NCBI GenBank assembly: GCA_028564675.1
Contig: JAOVVO010000335.1
Location: 1 to 64,000, forward strand
Source of the DNA: Onchocerca lupi
Taxonomy: Eukaryota > Nematoda > Chromadorea > Rhabditida > Onchocercidae
Direction of reading: 5' to 3'
DNA length: 64,000 bases
The translations under genes were made by a program, and so were the position numbers. Position 1 is the first letter of the stretch, and every line of letters begins with the position of its first letter. The notes below the pieces were generated by a model. That model was not told where the DNA came from and did no database searches. It was given only the letters and a program-made list of their open reading frames with translations. Shown one piece after another: positions 23,981 to 35,000 of this stretch.

Positions 23981-26051
23981 ATGAAGTTTTGGACTTCGGA
24001 GCATGTTTTCGAGCAAGTTTTAATAGTGTTAACTTATTTTTTCCTATTATTTATTTTAATGATTCGTAGCAGTGTGGTTTAGTTTATTGATGGTTTGCAT
24101 TGTGAAGGATTCTAATTCATTTTATCGGGCTGCAGTTCATTTTTAGGCAAAAATTTTTCAAATTATGAAGTTTTTCTGGCTTATTTTAGCCATCCTTGGG
24201 ACACTGTAACACGTGCAGCATGGCGCAAATATCCGAATCCAATGAATAACAATATTAGTGGAATCGATATCCTCAGACAGCATTCGCTTGTTGATGGTTC
24301 TCTACGGTCTGAACGTATTATCCAAAGCCATTTTTCAATACCTACTTGGGCAACAAAAGTAAGAATTTGCTTGATTAATTTCCATCATCTTGTGTATAAC
24401 TTTTTCAGTGATTGAAAATACCTTCCTTTCGTTCTGGTTTATAAATCTGTTGTTTTCAGTATTAACTTGAATGATTTTGACTATTCTTTTGGTTGGCAAT
24501 TCACCGAATCTTCATTATGTTTTTCATGCTTACCAATTTTTCGTCTTATTTTTATAGTTGACGGGTTTTTCTGGAACTCAGTATTCTTATGAAGTGACCG
24601 AAATTAATCCAGCAAAGAAGGAGATGACTTTAATCACAAGAAATGTAATTCATTTATCCAGATTCAAGTTAATCTTAACAAATCAGTATCTTCTGAGCAG
24701 TTCGTTTGCCAAAGCAAAACTTTTTTTGCATTGCATTTTGTTTTCTCTACTTCATTTCATTCAGAATTCTCAAAGATTGATAAGGAAATTCACATAGAAA
24801 TATTAGTTTAGTATTAGCCTTGCATGTAGCATGTGCCGATCATTTTCCAACTATAAATTATATAAAAATTATATGGCATGTTTCAATAATTAGGTAAAAA
24901 ATCTCAGATGAATGCGGGACGTTTTCTACGTGTTGATGAACGATTGTTGTATAAACCAGATCCTTGCAATCGCGACAGGTATTTTCTGTTATCCGTTATT
25001 CATTTTTTGTTTTCTGAGTCGGGATTATTCAGTAGTAAATAGTGGAAGTTATTAATATGATTGCAGAACGATATTACAACAGGAAGCTGCTGTCAATGTT
25101 GATTTGCCAGCATTTGCAGATTATTGCGAAAAAATGTTCCTGAATATATATGAAACAAATGCCAAGAAGGTGATCTATTTCATTATAAAGTTTATTTTAT
25201 TTTTTTATCAGTTAGTATTGCAAATCTAGGAGATTTGATAACTGTCATAGACGTAGACTTTTTTAAGTGGATAATTCTTAAGTTCAGAAAATTATTCTTC
25301 ATCATACTGTAAACAGTAGCTGCTAACAAACACTGAGTGATGTATATAATGTAAAGATTAACGGATACTATGCTTGAAATTTCGAATCCTCACCTTTTTT
25401 GATCATGTAGGAAAAAATTTTTATTTGAAATAAATGGAAGTTAATTCAATTACTAGTATGCTTTTCCTAAGTAGAAACTTCGTTAATAGAAAAGAAAACT
25501 TCGTAAACAGAAAAGTAGATAAGAAGAATGAATACTTAGAATTCCTGTAAACCTGAATTTGCTCCCTCTAGTTATATTGGCAGGAATCCTTAATTCTGCT
25601 TCTTATTATGAACTTTTTCTAGTCTGATCAGAAAATTCTGCCAATAGATAAAAAATTGGTTCGGTTTGTCACTAAGTTTCACAACATGAATAAAGGAGGA
25701 TTAATAATAACTACATTAGAAAGAATATGTTGATCAACATCACCATCAATATTGTTTGAATGACTTGTATGTTTGATTTGATAAATATTGCGGTGCACTA
25801 GAAACTCCTATATTTGTATCCATAAGATAGTAAAGATGCAGCTAATAGCATCTTTAAAAGCAATGAAAAAAAAATCAAGTAATAATTAATCATTCAAGGG
25901 TCGGAAAGGATTGGAATGGGTAATTGATCAATTCAGCAGTTCATCTAGATCTGTTTCAAATGCTAACAAATCGTCACAAGGATTCTCAGATCCAGCGTTT
26001 GTTCTCAGTTCATTGCATCCCGCAGCGGAACAACCAAATTTCCTCTCGTAG
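23981..26051 (+). CDS. PRELI/Slowmo-family mitochondrial lipid-transfer protein
   Basis: Exons are 23981-24012, 24190-24358, 24558-24644, 24908-24978, 25067-25169 and 25899-26051, giving 204 residues. The PRELI/MSF1 domain runs from the start codon to about residue 170: MKFWTSEHVFDHPWDTVTRA, then WRKYPNPMN, GIDILRQHSLVDGSLRSER, YSYEVTEINPAKKEMTLITR, FLRVDERLLYKPDP and ADYCEKMFLNIYETNAKKG. The opening block and the HPW-x-TV-x-A-A-W motif place it with Slowmo/PRELID3. Family members carry phospholipids across the mitochondrial intermembrane space together with a TRIAP1/Mdm35 partner. The tail after WVIDQF is serine-rich and less conserved. Intron 1 starts GCAAGT instead of GT: only this donor restores the family sequence FDHPW, while the nearby GT donor leads to an immediate stop. 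Confidence 0.95.
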
Positions 26052-27211
26052 CACAAATTAATAAATTATCTTGGAAATAGTTTTTAACGATCTCTTAGAA
26101 TATTGTTGCTTAGTGACATAAGTATCATCTTTAAGTTTCGTGCATCTTCTTTTTCCTGATTATTATAAAAGTCGATTTTTTCTAATGTTTGGAATTTTTT
26201 AGAACAGTTATTCGAGTGATGATAAGTAGCAGCTCTTAAATAACTAAATATTCTATAGAAAGTTCTGTAATAAATATTCTGTTTAGGTTTGTAATATTCT
26301 GTTTCTTCCAATAATGCCACATTAGTGATGTGCGTTTTTCACAGTATTTTATTCTTCTTTTTTACTCCATTGTTGGTTCTTGTGACGTTGTGCGGGTGCA
26401 AGTTGTCACTTTGTGGTAACTATCAGAAAAATATATTAATGTTTGGAAATATGCTGGAGAATTTCTAATCTAACTGTAATAATTTTTTGATTATTATCTC
26501 TATTTTCCGTGTGTTATTGTATCACCACCGATTATATATTTGCCATTGTACCACATTAATGTTTATTAAATTTTTCATGCAACAAAATAATAAAGTAAAG
26601 TAAACAGAATAGTTATGCAAGGTATCTATGTGTTATAGCACAAGTGAATTTATCGTGGTTACGAGAAATTAAAATTTTCGAATTACAAAACAATGGTTAG
26701 TTTAGATCTGCCCATCGTTCTGAACTTTTATTAAAGATTAGAGAGGTGAATGGTGAAAGATTTATATCTGGTCGAAATATGTTTCTGAATAACTTTAAGC
26801 TTTACGTTGATAAGATGAGGGTCATTGCAGGATGGGATCCAATTTGACTCACCCTTCTTGATTTCTCATTTTAACAGCCGAAAAGTAACAAAAATATCAG
26901 TTTTTGCATGGATGTTTTCCGCAAAGAGGCGTAATTGCAACCAGATTCGTTATTATAAACATACCTATTATTTGAACACACATTAAATACATGTATATTT
27001 CAGTTATGTATCCTACAGATCTTTGTATCCAGGCTGTCATATCTATGCTATGGATACCTTTTCTCTAATATATTGAAAATTAATGTACATATAATTTTGA
27101 TTATCATTCTCTTTCCATTAATCTTCTTCTGTCCTTCCTAAGGTTGTTGATTTGGAAACCAAAGGGTAAGTCTCAAAATCTCCGAGAGTGTTCGTTTCAT
27201 GTGTCCGAAAC
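26052..27211. other. Intergenic DNA
   Basis: AT-rich spacer between two + strand genes, with no supportable gene. It contains 3' flanking sequence of the PRELI gene and probably the promoter of the BTB zinc-finger gene. The minus-strand open frame 26084-26320 has no recognised motif. Confidence 0.55.
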
Positions 27212-30200
27212 ATGGCCTCTCAAACTATTCTTTATAATACTCTGAACAGTAGCTTCTGGCGAACAGTGTATTATGAATATGATGATGAAAGACTAGCTGA
27301 TACTATGAAAATAATTTTACAAACTATGCAGCTTGATGTTGTAGACAAGAGACAAGCACTCTTAATGGACAATGGAAAAATTGAAGCTCTTGGACGGCTT
27401 GGAAGAAGTACCGTTTTTACGGAAACAGTCTCACTGCGATACGCTGTTCCTCTATATGCAGCATTTGTACAATGTTTGTTTTATCAATTTATTTTTTCGA
27501 AATTTTATCTTTCCATAAGAAATCCATTAAAAATGTTGTATTAGTGTTTGCTGTTATCAGAATCATGAAATCCTGACTTTCTTTCTTGTCAAACATTTTT
27601 GATCAGATATTTCGTATAGAACAAGATAATGATAGGTAAAGCCAGTTTAGGATGAAGAAAAAAGTCTTTTGATAACATCAAAAGCACGAATCTTATAAAT
27701 ATGTTGTTTAGATCACTTTGATTGTTTTATTGATATTTCAAATCATTGATGTATATTTTTGTTTGTTTCTCTGTTGTGTTGTTTACATTTCTTTTTTTTT
27801 TTTACAGACGAGTGGTTTTTTGGATGTTATTATTCAAGTTGGCGGCAGTTATGCAGGATCGGCCCATCGTCTTATTTTAGCCGCTTATAGCAGACATTTG
27901 GGTGCAGCCCTTTTTAGTGTTCAAAATTCTGCAGTTATAACCTTAAATATTGATCCAAAAGTTACAGGTATATTAATATTAATTGTTTTTCCGATTAACA
28001 CATTTGTTGTAAAATATATTACGAAACTATCTTGAAAAATAAATGTAATACTTTTAACCATGAGATTCACATATTGTCTAATAGTTTTGTTGTTAATAAA
28101 TTTACATTTAAGGTATTGAAATGGATGATCTTCGGACAGTGATAAAATATATGTATACTGGACGTTGCAGCAATCGATCTCAAAACAAGACGCTTTATGT
28201 TGCAAATGTTCTTGGTTGTGATTCTCTGGTTAGATTACTAGAAAGTGAAGAAGCTCGGATTTATCCGAATGTAGAATTAGAAAATTCAAATCATGCTCAA
28301 GAATTGTTACAAGCAATCCATCGCTTCAAAACTCAAAGAAAATTTGTCGATTGTTTCGTAAGTAGCGAGGTAAATTATTTTTATGTTTTAAACATTTTCC
28401 GCCAAATCTTTTAGCCTTAGAATTTTTCGTGATATATAAATTATGAGTATTTTCCAATACTGTTGGAGATTTTTTTTTTTCATTGAAATAATGAGTAAAA
28501 AAGCAAACAAAAGAATTATTATTCAGTAATTTTATTTTTGTAGCACAGAATAAGCTATAAACTCTTTTCAACAATATAGTTTTCACAGTCAAACTTTTTA
28601 GAGCTTAGGTAATTGATGTCTTATTTACTTTTAGAACAAAATGATTCTTCGATGTCATCGTTTGATGCTTTGTGCATTCAGTACTCATTTCGAAAATGCG
28701 CTTGCAAGTACTGAAAAAAATGCCATTGTCACTGTTGATATTGATCCCCAAATTACGGGTGTGAATAGGTATGACAAGCTTGTTACCAAAGCAAACGTAG
28801 CCATATTTATTAATTATTTGCAAGTGAAATTTCGAAGATTCGATTGCTGTTAACGGTTTTTGTTTTTCTTTATGCTTGCACTTTCCAAACCGTATTTTCT
28901 TCTTGTTTTAGTATGGATTTGAGAAATATAGTCGATTTTCTATACAGCGGATCAGTTCGCAAGACGTCGAGACGTCATAAGATGTTACGACAAGCTGCTG
29001 TTACTTTGGGTATAGCTAGATTAGTTGATGCTATCGATGAAGAATTAATTGGTTCCGAAACACATCGTTCATACTATACTGGTAATATATTATATATTTG
29101 TCAATCGTTATGATCTAAAGAGTTTTCAGAATGCTTTTAAAAACTAGAAATTTTCATCATTTAGAGAAATATCTTGCTCAAGATATCGGAGCAAAGTAAA
29201 TTTTAGATGATCATGATAAAGCGCTGCTGACAAACACAATTTATGGCCTTTCGGATTCCATAAACAGTAGAAATTTCGTTGGAAATAACGAATATAACAT
29301 TTCTGCTGTAAATTGTTCAAATTTCGAAGATGAAGATGATGATAGTAATCCGGCGGAAACTAGTGCTGAAGATCTTATGGAAGAAGCTTCCAATTATATA
29401 GATAAAGGTATAAATGAATTAAATCTATATCAGTTATTTCTACGAGTTCTTTTTTTCTGGGTGTTTTTTTTTTTTTTTTTTTTAGAAGATGTATTCTTTT
29501 TATGACCTTTATCGTATAATTTTCTTATGGATTGTTTAGAAAATTTTCACGAAATATCTCGACGTTTATCTAAGATTTTACTTTGTAATATTACTTCAAG
29601 TTTAAAATTTATTGTACCCTTACTTCAAGGCTGAAAAATGATTATTTTAGGAAGTATTGTAAAATTGTTATTAATCTCAGCGAGGTTGAATGGATATGGC
29701 AAATTTGTTTAGATAAAATACAAATGGCAGAAGATGACATAATGCAAAATGTGATGGCTGTTGCGAAGGCAGCAAATGATTACATGTATATTTATGAAAA
29801 ATTTGTTGCTGGACCAAGTCGTGGATGTAAGGGTGGCACGTATGGACATAAGCGATTGATGTTGCAGTTGAAAAAAGATACAAAATTCTCTTGTAAGTTT
29901 ATTTTTAGCATAAGGTAGCAAATTTTATACCCTTATTCTCATTAATTTTATAGTCAGCACTAACACTCCTATGAGGTTATTGTATTCTACATATTCATTA
30001 TAAAAGAGTTGGTTTTCATTTAGTTGTTTCTGTAGCCCATATTCACCAGTCATAGGAGTTTTAATTTTTACATTATATTTATTAAAATCATATTCATACG
30101 ATGCACCAGCACTTACTGTGTGCTCATAATCTGGACCGATATGTTTTTTATTCTCTATAACAAATGAACTACTATCATAGCGAGGTGAGTAGCCAATACC

Positions 30201-31487
30201 GAGTTTTGCACCCATATAACTTGGCGAGTAATAAGCAACTCTAAACGGCTATTAAAATGTCGCGCCAGGATGTGTTGTTTAAACTGTATTAAATGATGTA
30301 TTGCTATGCAACAGTAATTTTTGAGAACGAATTCATATTTTTTTAGTTTTTTTATAATTTAAATGCTTAATCTTTTTATTGAAAGTAGAAATTAATAAGT
30401 TAATTTTAGATATAGAGGAAGCATCAACCAGTTATGATACTGTACAAGATGATGATTTTGAAACTGTCTCTGCAGTGACAATGTCATATATTCCACATGC
30501 CAAAAAGCGTCATTTACTGGACAGTTTTGGTTATGGTTTACCCGAGATTGTTGCACCTAAAGATGTTACTGTGCCTTTATTAGTCGGTGATCAGGAGGTT
30601 TGTATTTATTCCTTTTATTTTTTTTTCCTTGTAAATTATCATGATGCAGAATAATTAAAAGGATTGTATTTTTACATTGTCATGCATTTTTCTTAAATAT
30701 GGCAGATTATTTTCATTATTTCATTTTTATTAATTATTTCTCTTCTCTCAATAAATTGTCCTGTCTGAAGTTGTCATATACTTCATTATTGTTCAGTGGT
30801 AGATAATCGTGTTCTTTTTTCACATATCATGGAACGAAATTTGCTCTTAACTGCTGAAGTTTAGTTGAGTTCAGGTAATGATGGAAAAACCTTTCAAATG
30901 CCCATTTTGTGATCATCGGACAAAGGAGAAGAGTGCGGTTGAAAAACACGTCAGATGTATACATACCTTGGAAACTCCGTATAAATGTCGTTATTGCAGT
31001 CAAGCTTTTAAGGTGCAGAGCAATCTTGTCAGGCATCTTCGGGCCCATACAGGTTTCTTCTTATTTTTTTTTAGCTGATTTTTATGGTTTTTGTTCTGTT
31101 TGAGATGATTTCCAGTTCTCCTCAATGGCAAAGAGAATTTTTCAGTTTTGATGCAGGATTACAATTAGAAGTCATTTGATTTTACGGAAAGTTTTCCAAT
31201 AAAATCTGTCTTGTACAAGTGCACAAAAATCGTACAGAATGATTTTTTTGAAATTTAATTGATTTATAGGTGAAAAACCATATGCATGTAAAAAATGTGG
31301 GACGACATATGCAGATAAGAAAAATATGGATGCACACATATTTAGAGAGCATCTGAAACTGAAACCATTTGAATGTCCGGAAGAATTTTGTAGAGCTAAA
31401 TTCTGGAGAAAAGATCGTTTTGTTCTGCACTGCCGTCGAACGCATAATTTTGAACCGATAATCACTTTTGAAAAATTGAGTACCTAA
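27212..31487 (+). CDS. Double-BTB, four-C2H2-finger zinc-finger protein
   Basis: Exons are 27212-27466, 27808-27967, 28113-28369, 28635-28768, 28912-29081, 29207-29407, 29713-29892, 30410-30597, 30875-31052 and 31270-31487, giving 646 residues with every phase closing. BTB domain 1 (about 88-190) has FLDVIIQVGGSYAGSAHRLI and MDDLRTVIKYMYTGR. BTB domain 2 (about 213-315) has FVDCFVSSENKMILRCHRLM and MDLRNIVDFLYSGSV. An acidic linker (NFEDEDDDSNPAE) follows. C2H2 fingers occupy about 524-635: CPFC...H...H, CRYC...H...H, CKKC...H....H and CPEEFC...H....H, joined by TGEKPY-type linkers. The start at 27212 is the first in-frame ATG after a TAA at 27167. BTB-ZF proteins are nuclear factors that dimerise through BTB and bind DNA. 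Two BTB domains in one chain are unusual. I do not recognise a named orthologue. Intron 7 carries a bacterial porin fragment. Confidence 0.9.
29905..30245 (-). pseudogene. Frameshifted Wolbachia-like outer-membrane porin fragment in an intron
   Basis: Read on the minus strand from about 30243, the insert encodes VAYYSPSYMGAKLGIGYSPR, then KKHIGPDYEHTVSAGASYEY, DFNKYNVKIKTPMTGEYGLQ and YNEYVEYNNLIG. This pattern of alternating beta strands, with GPDYEHTVSAGASYEYD, is typical of alphaproteobacterial general porins (Porin_4 type) and resembles Wolbachia outer-membrane proteins. After NNLIG the strand pattern continues only in another frame (VSADYKINENKGIKFAT), so there is a one-base-type frameshift. 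Both ends are truncated. It lies entirely in intron 7 of the BTB zinc-finger gene, in antisense orientation, while the flanking exons remain intact. It is a nuclear copy of endosymbiont DNA and cannot make a working porin. The genus assignment is inference. Confidence 0.85.
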
Positions 31488-32060
31488 GATGTTCTTTATT
31501 TTTGTTATGTTGTATAAACTAGTTTCTATAACATTTGAAGCTAGAATTGTTTCTCCGGCTTCATGTTTCCCGGTTTTCTTCATAATTGCAGTTGTTGAAT
31601 TGTTTTGATTATGACGAATTTTCTGAGCATTACGGTTTTCTGGCAATTCTTACATATCTTTTTTATCAGTTCGATGTTTGTTAATTCCCGGCAGAATCGT
31701 TTTTATTTCATTGAAAATAATTATTGGAGAGAAGAATAATATTTGTAATTTATTTTAAATCATTTGAACAGTATATTTATTTGTGAAATCATTGTATTGT
31801 AATTTAAAAAGCTATTAAAATTAAGTTTTGATATAAAATTATTGTTGGAAATAAAAAATTTTGGATATTTTTGTGATTTCGTTGCTTGAGGTTGTTATAC
31901 TAGACAGATATTCTATTGAATTCTATTTTGCTATTTCCAAAATCGCGAATTCATTCCAGTTTGATTTAATTTATACGAAATGGGATTAGATTTATTGGAT
32001 TACCAACTCTCGCCTTGCTTATCATAAAACTCATCTTGAAAAAATGTGGAAACAGAAGAT
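31488..32060. other. Short spacer between BTB zinc-finger and FAM91 genes
   Basis: Only about 570 nt separate the stop codon of the zinc-finger gene from the first codon of the FAM91 gene, both on the + strand. An AATAAA lies at about 31850. A possible acceptor (gaattcattccag) ends near 31959. The spacing is loose for a nematode operon but does not exclude one. Confidence 0.5.
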
Positions 32061-35000
32061 ATGCTAAATTTTATAGACTGTATGACGGATAAAGATGTGG
32101 ATCAGTACATCAGACAGAATATTGTTTGGTCAAAATTGCCCCAAGAAATTCGAATTGTCTTGGGCAACTCACAAAGAGAATATGATAAGCTCGTACTCGA
32201 ATATTCAATCAAAAATCAATTGAGGTATAAGGGTAACATAGGTGTGTTCCTTTTCTGTTTATAAAATTAATGAAGATTCCTCCTTGATTCCAATTATTTC
32301 ATAGGCCCATCCATGCTTCAGTCTAATTTTTCAGAATTCTTAATTTGCTTAGATCCTTCTGTATGGTTGCTGTCTTTTCCGATTCCGGAACAATTCCACA
32401 AATTCAGCCATTTTTCACTGTTGGGTAGAAGACAATTTTCTTTCGTTTAATGCTTTTTGATTTTCATGTATGATTATTTTAGTGAAATATGTTAAGAAAA
32501 ATGAGGAAACTTATTATGATATTCTTCTGAAATACAGCGAAACTCATCTTATGCTTTATCCGTATCATTTGTCAAATATAGTTGTACGCGAACTTCGAAT
32601 GACACCATTTAGTTATTACATCAACATCATGACGGTAACATTTTTGAATCTTTGTAAATTAAAAAATATTAACTTTTCATTAACATTTTCTGTGGCAACC
32701 TCATTTTGTTGCTGATTTTCGCTGATCCATTCCTTATTCATTTCAGATACCCAACTTTACTTCAAAAAAATTTCCCGAAATATTTTGGTATTGAGAAAGA
32801 AATAGTTTTTAGAATCTTATGAATGCCGAAAAAAGTTACGATTCATTGCCAAATTTTACGGCTGCCGATGCAATGAGACTGTTGGGAATCGGCAGAAATC
32901 AATACATCGAGTTAATGAATCAAAACCGTTGTAATCGAAAATTATTTCGAAAGAATAAATCATTGCGTGAATTATTACCGGCAAAACCTGTTGCAATCAA
33001 CATTGAACCTTGGTGGTTGGTCGCACCGGGCAGTATTCTAGAAAGTGATGTTAAGGTAAATTTTTGTTTTTCATTTAATCATTTAGAATGATATGTATCA
33101 AGATTTTGTTTATAAATTATTCATTTAATAGTTTAACAGTTCAATTTTCTTTTTGCTTCTTAAGTATATCAGTTCTTGTTTCCTTCATAAAAAGATAATT
33201 CGTACAGACTTTTGGATTTCATGTCTTTTTACTTCCACTTTGCTATAGCAATTTATTACAGTTATAATAATTTTATATCTTGCAAGTAGTTTGTTTTTAT
33301 GGCCTTGTATAGCTGATAATAATTTACTTGTTTGAAAACTTGGAAATTTTACTTGGTGAGAACATTTAAAGTATTGCAGTTACTGAACAAGGATGAAAAA
33401 GATTTATTAGATATGCTTATCGATGAAGGTGCTCAGTTAGTTGGCACTCTTGATGCAAAGCTGGTGCAAAAACTTTATAATCGTGGCCTAGCTTATTTAG
33501 AAGTACCAGTCAACGATGACGATTATATTTACGGTATTAATTGTTTCTGTATTTTGCTGTTTGTTATTCAGCTGTCAAACAAAATAATCTTTTTTTTCTT
33601 CTTTTAATGCACTGATTTGAAACTAATTAAGAAGAGAAAACATTTAAGTTTTATTTGCTGTTGTAATCGAATTATAAATAATAATATTGACAAACCATTT
33701 AGCAGTATTCGAAGAGTGAATGAGAGGCTCTTTCCAGATTTTTTGTTTTAGGTGCATGAATGGCTTGAAGTTTTGGTAACAGCTGTTTTTTTTCTTTTTT
33801 TTTTTTCTTTTACTTCGTTTCTTTTCTTTTTCATCTGAAATTATTTATTTATTTCTCGTATGTTCAGAAAAGTACTTCACTAACTTTCGAAGAATCAGAT
33901 AGTGAAAATGCTAAATTTAGCTCAAAACATCTGGAGAAAATATAAACTAGACATTTAACAGAAATAACAATAGCCAATTTCAATAATTCCCTTCCTCCTT
34001 CTCCTCCCAACTAATGCACAATTTATAGCCATTTTTCTTGCAGTACCAACTTTGGATGGTTTTGTTATGAATCGAGTTCTAGGAGATTATTTTGAAAATT
34101 TGCTGTATCAGATATTTATAGCCATCGACGAGCAAACAACTGTACGGGAGGTACATTCTGAATTTTTGGTTTTTCATTTTTCACTTAAGCTTTCCCTTAT
34201 TCAAAATTATTCAACATAAGAAAGCAATTCCCAAAAATTTAGTAGAGTTCTTTAATAAGGTGTTTTCAGTATTCTACTACTTTCATACTTTTAATAATTT
34301 TAGCTATCGGAAACTTTAAATATCGATTTGCAATTGGTAAAAAATGCTATCTCAGTATTTTGTCGACTGGGCTTTGCGAAGAAGCGTATCACCGGACTAG
34401 AAAATCTTGCATTGCACGTAACATGGGCAAGTCATATGATCATTCCAGAGTAAGTACTATAATTTTCAAAGTAGTTTAAATTTCTGCTTGATAATGAAAT
34501 ATGATTATCTCAAATGAGCATACCTTCACTGCGCTTTCATTCAATTATCCTGACTTTCACTTGTCAATGACGTTTTCGATGAGTATTATATCATAATTTG
34601 GTGGTAGTTAATATTTCACTTATCAGATTTTGTTTTCTTTTGTAATCATAAAATCCTTTATATTGTCTGTTTGTTTCCTTAATATAATTTGACCGCGAAT
34701 AACATCTATAACATTTGTGATTACGAGTTCTCACTCCCATTTGTTATGGCAACTGCATTTTTACTTTGGCAGATGATGCGTTTAATTTTTACTAATTTCT
34801 ATTTTTTGCTTTTTTGTTTGTTATTCCATGAAAATTTTATGCGTTAATTCATAACTTATTAATATGTTAATTTATGTCTTTGTGCGAATTATTTAATTCT
34901 GTATTTATTTCTACAAAAGTTTTTGTATTAGTTGTTATTAAAATTACATTAATCAACCAGTATTTTTGAATAGCTTCTGTTGGTTCACGAACTTTAGTTT

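Noticed and set aside
29925..30215. 96-residue minus-strand porin-like frame as a functional gene
   Set aside because: It lacks a leader and both ends, shifts frame near its end, and lies within a nuclear intron, so it is listed as a pseudogene.
31182..31646. 154-residue minus-strand open frame
   Set aside because: Antisense to the last zinc-finger exon and its flanks. The coding strand carries clear C2H2 motifs and splice sites; the antisense translation has none.
32753..32812. Alternative FAM91 exon 3 start at the TTTCAG ending near 32747
   Set aside because: It would add sequence with a frame unlike the family; the acceptor at 32811-32812 gives the conserved NLMNAEKSYDSLPNF directly.
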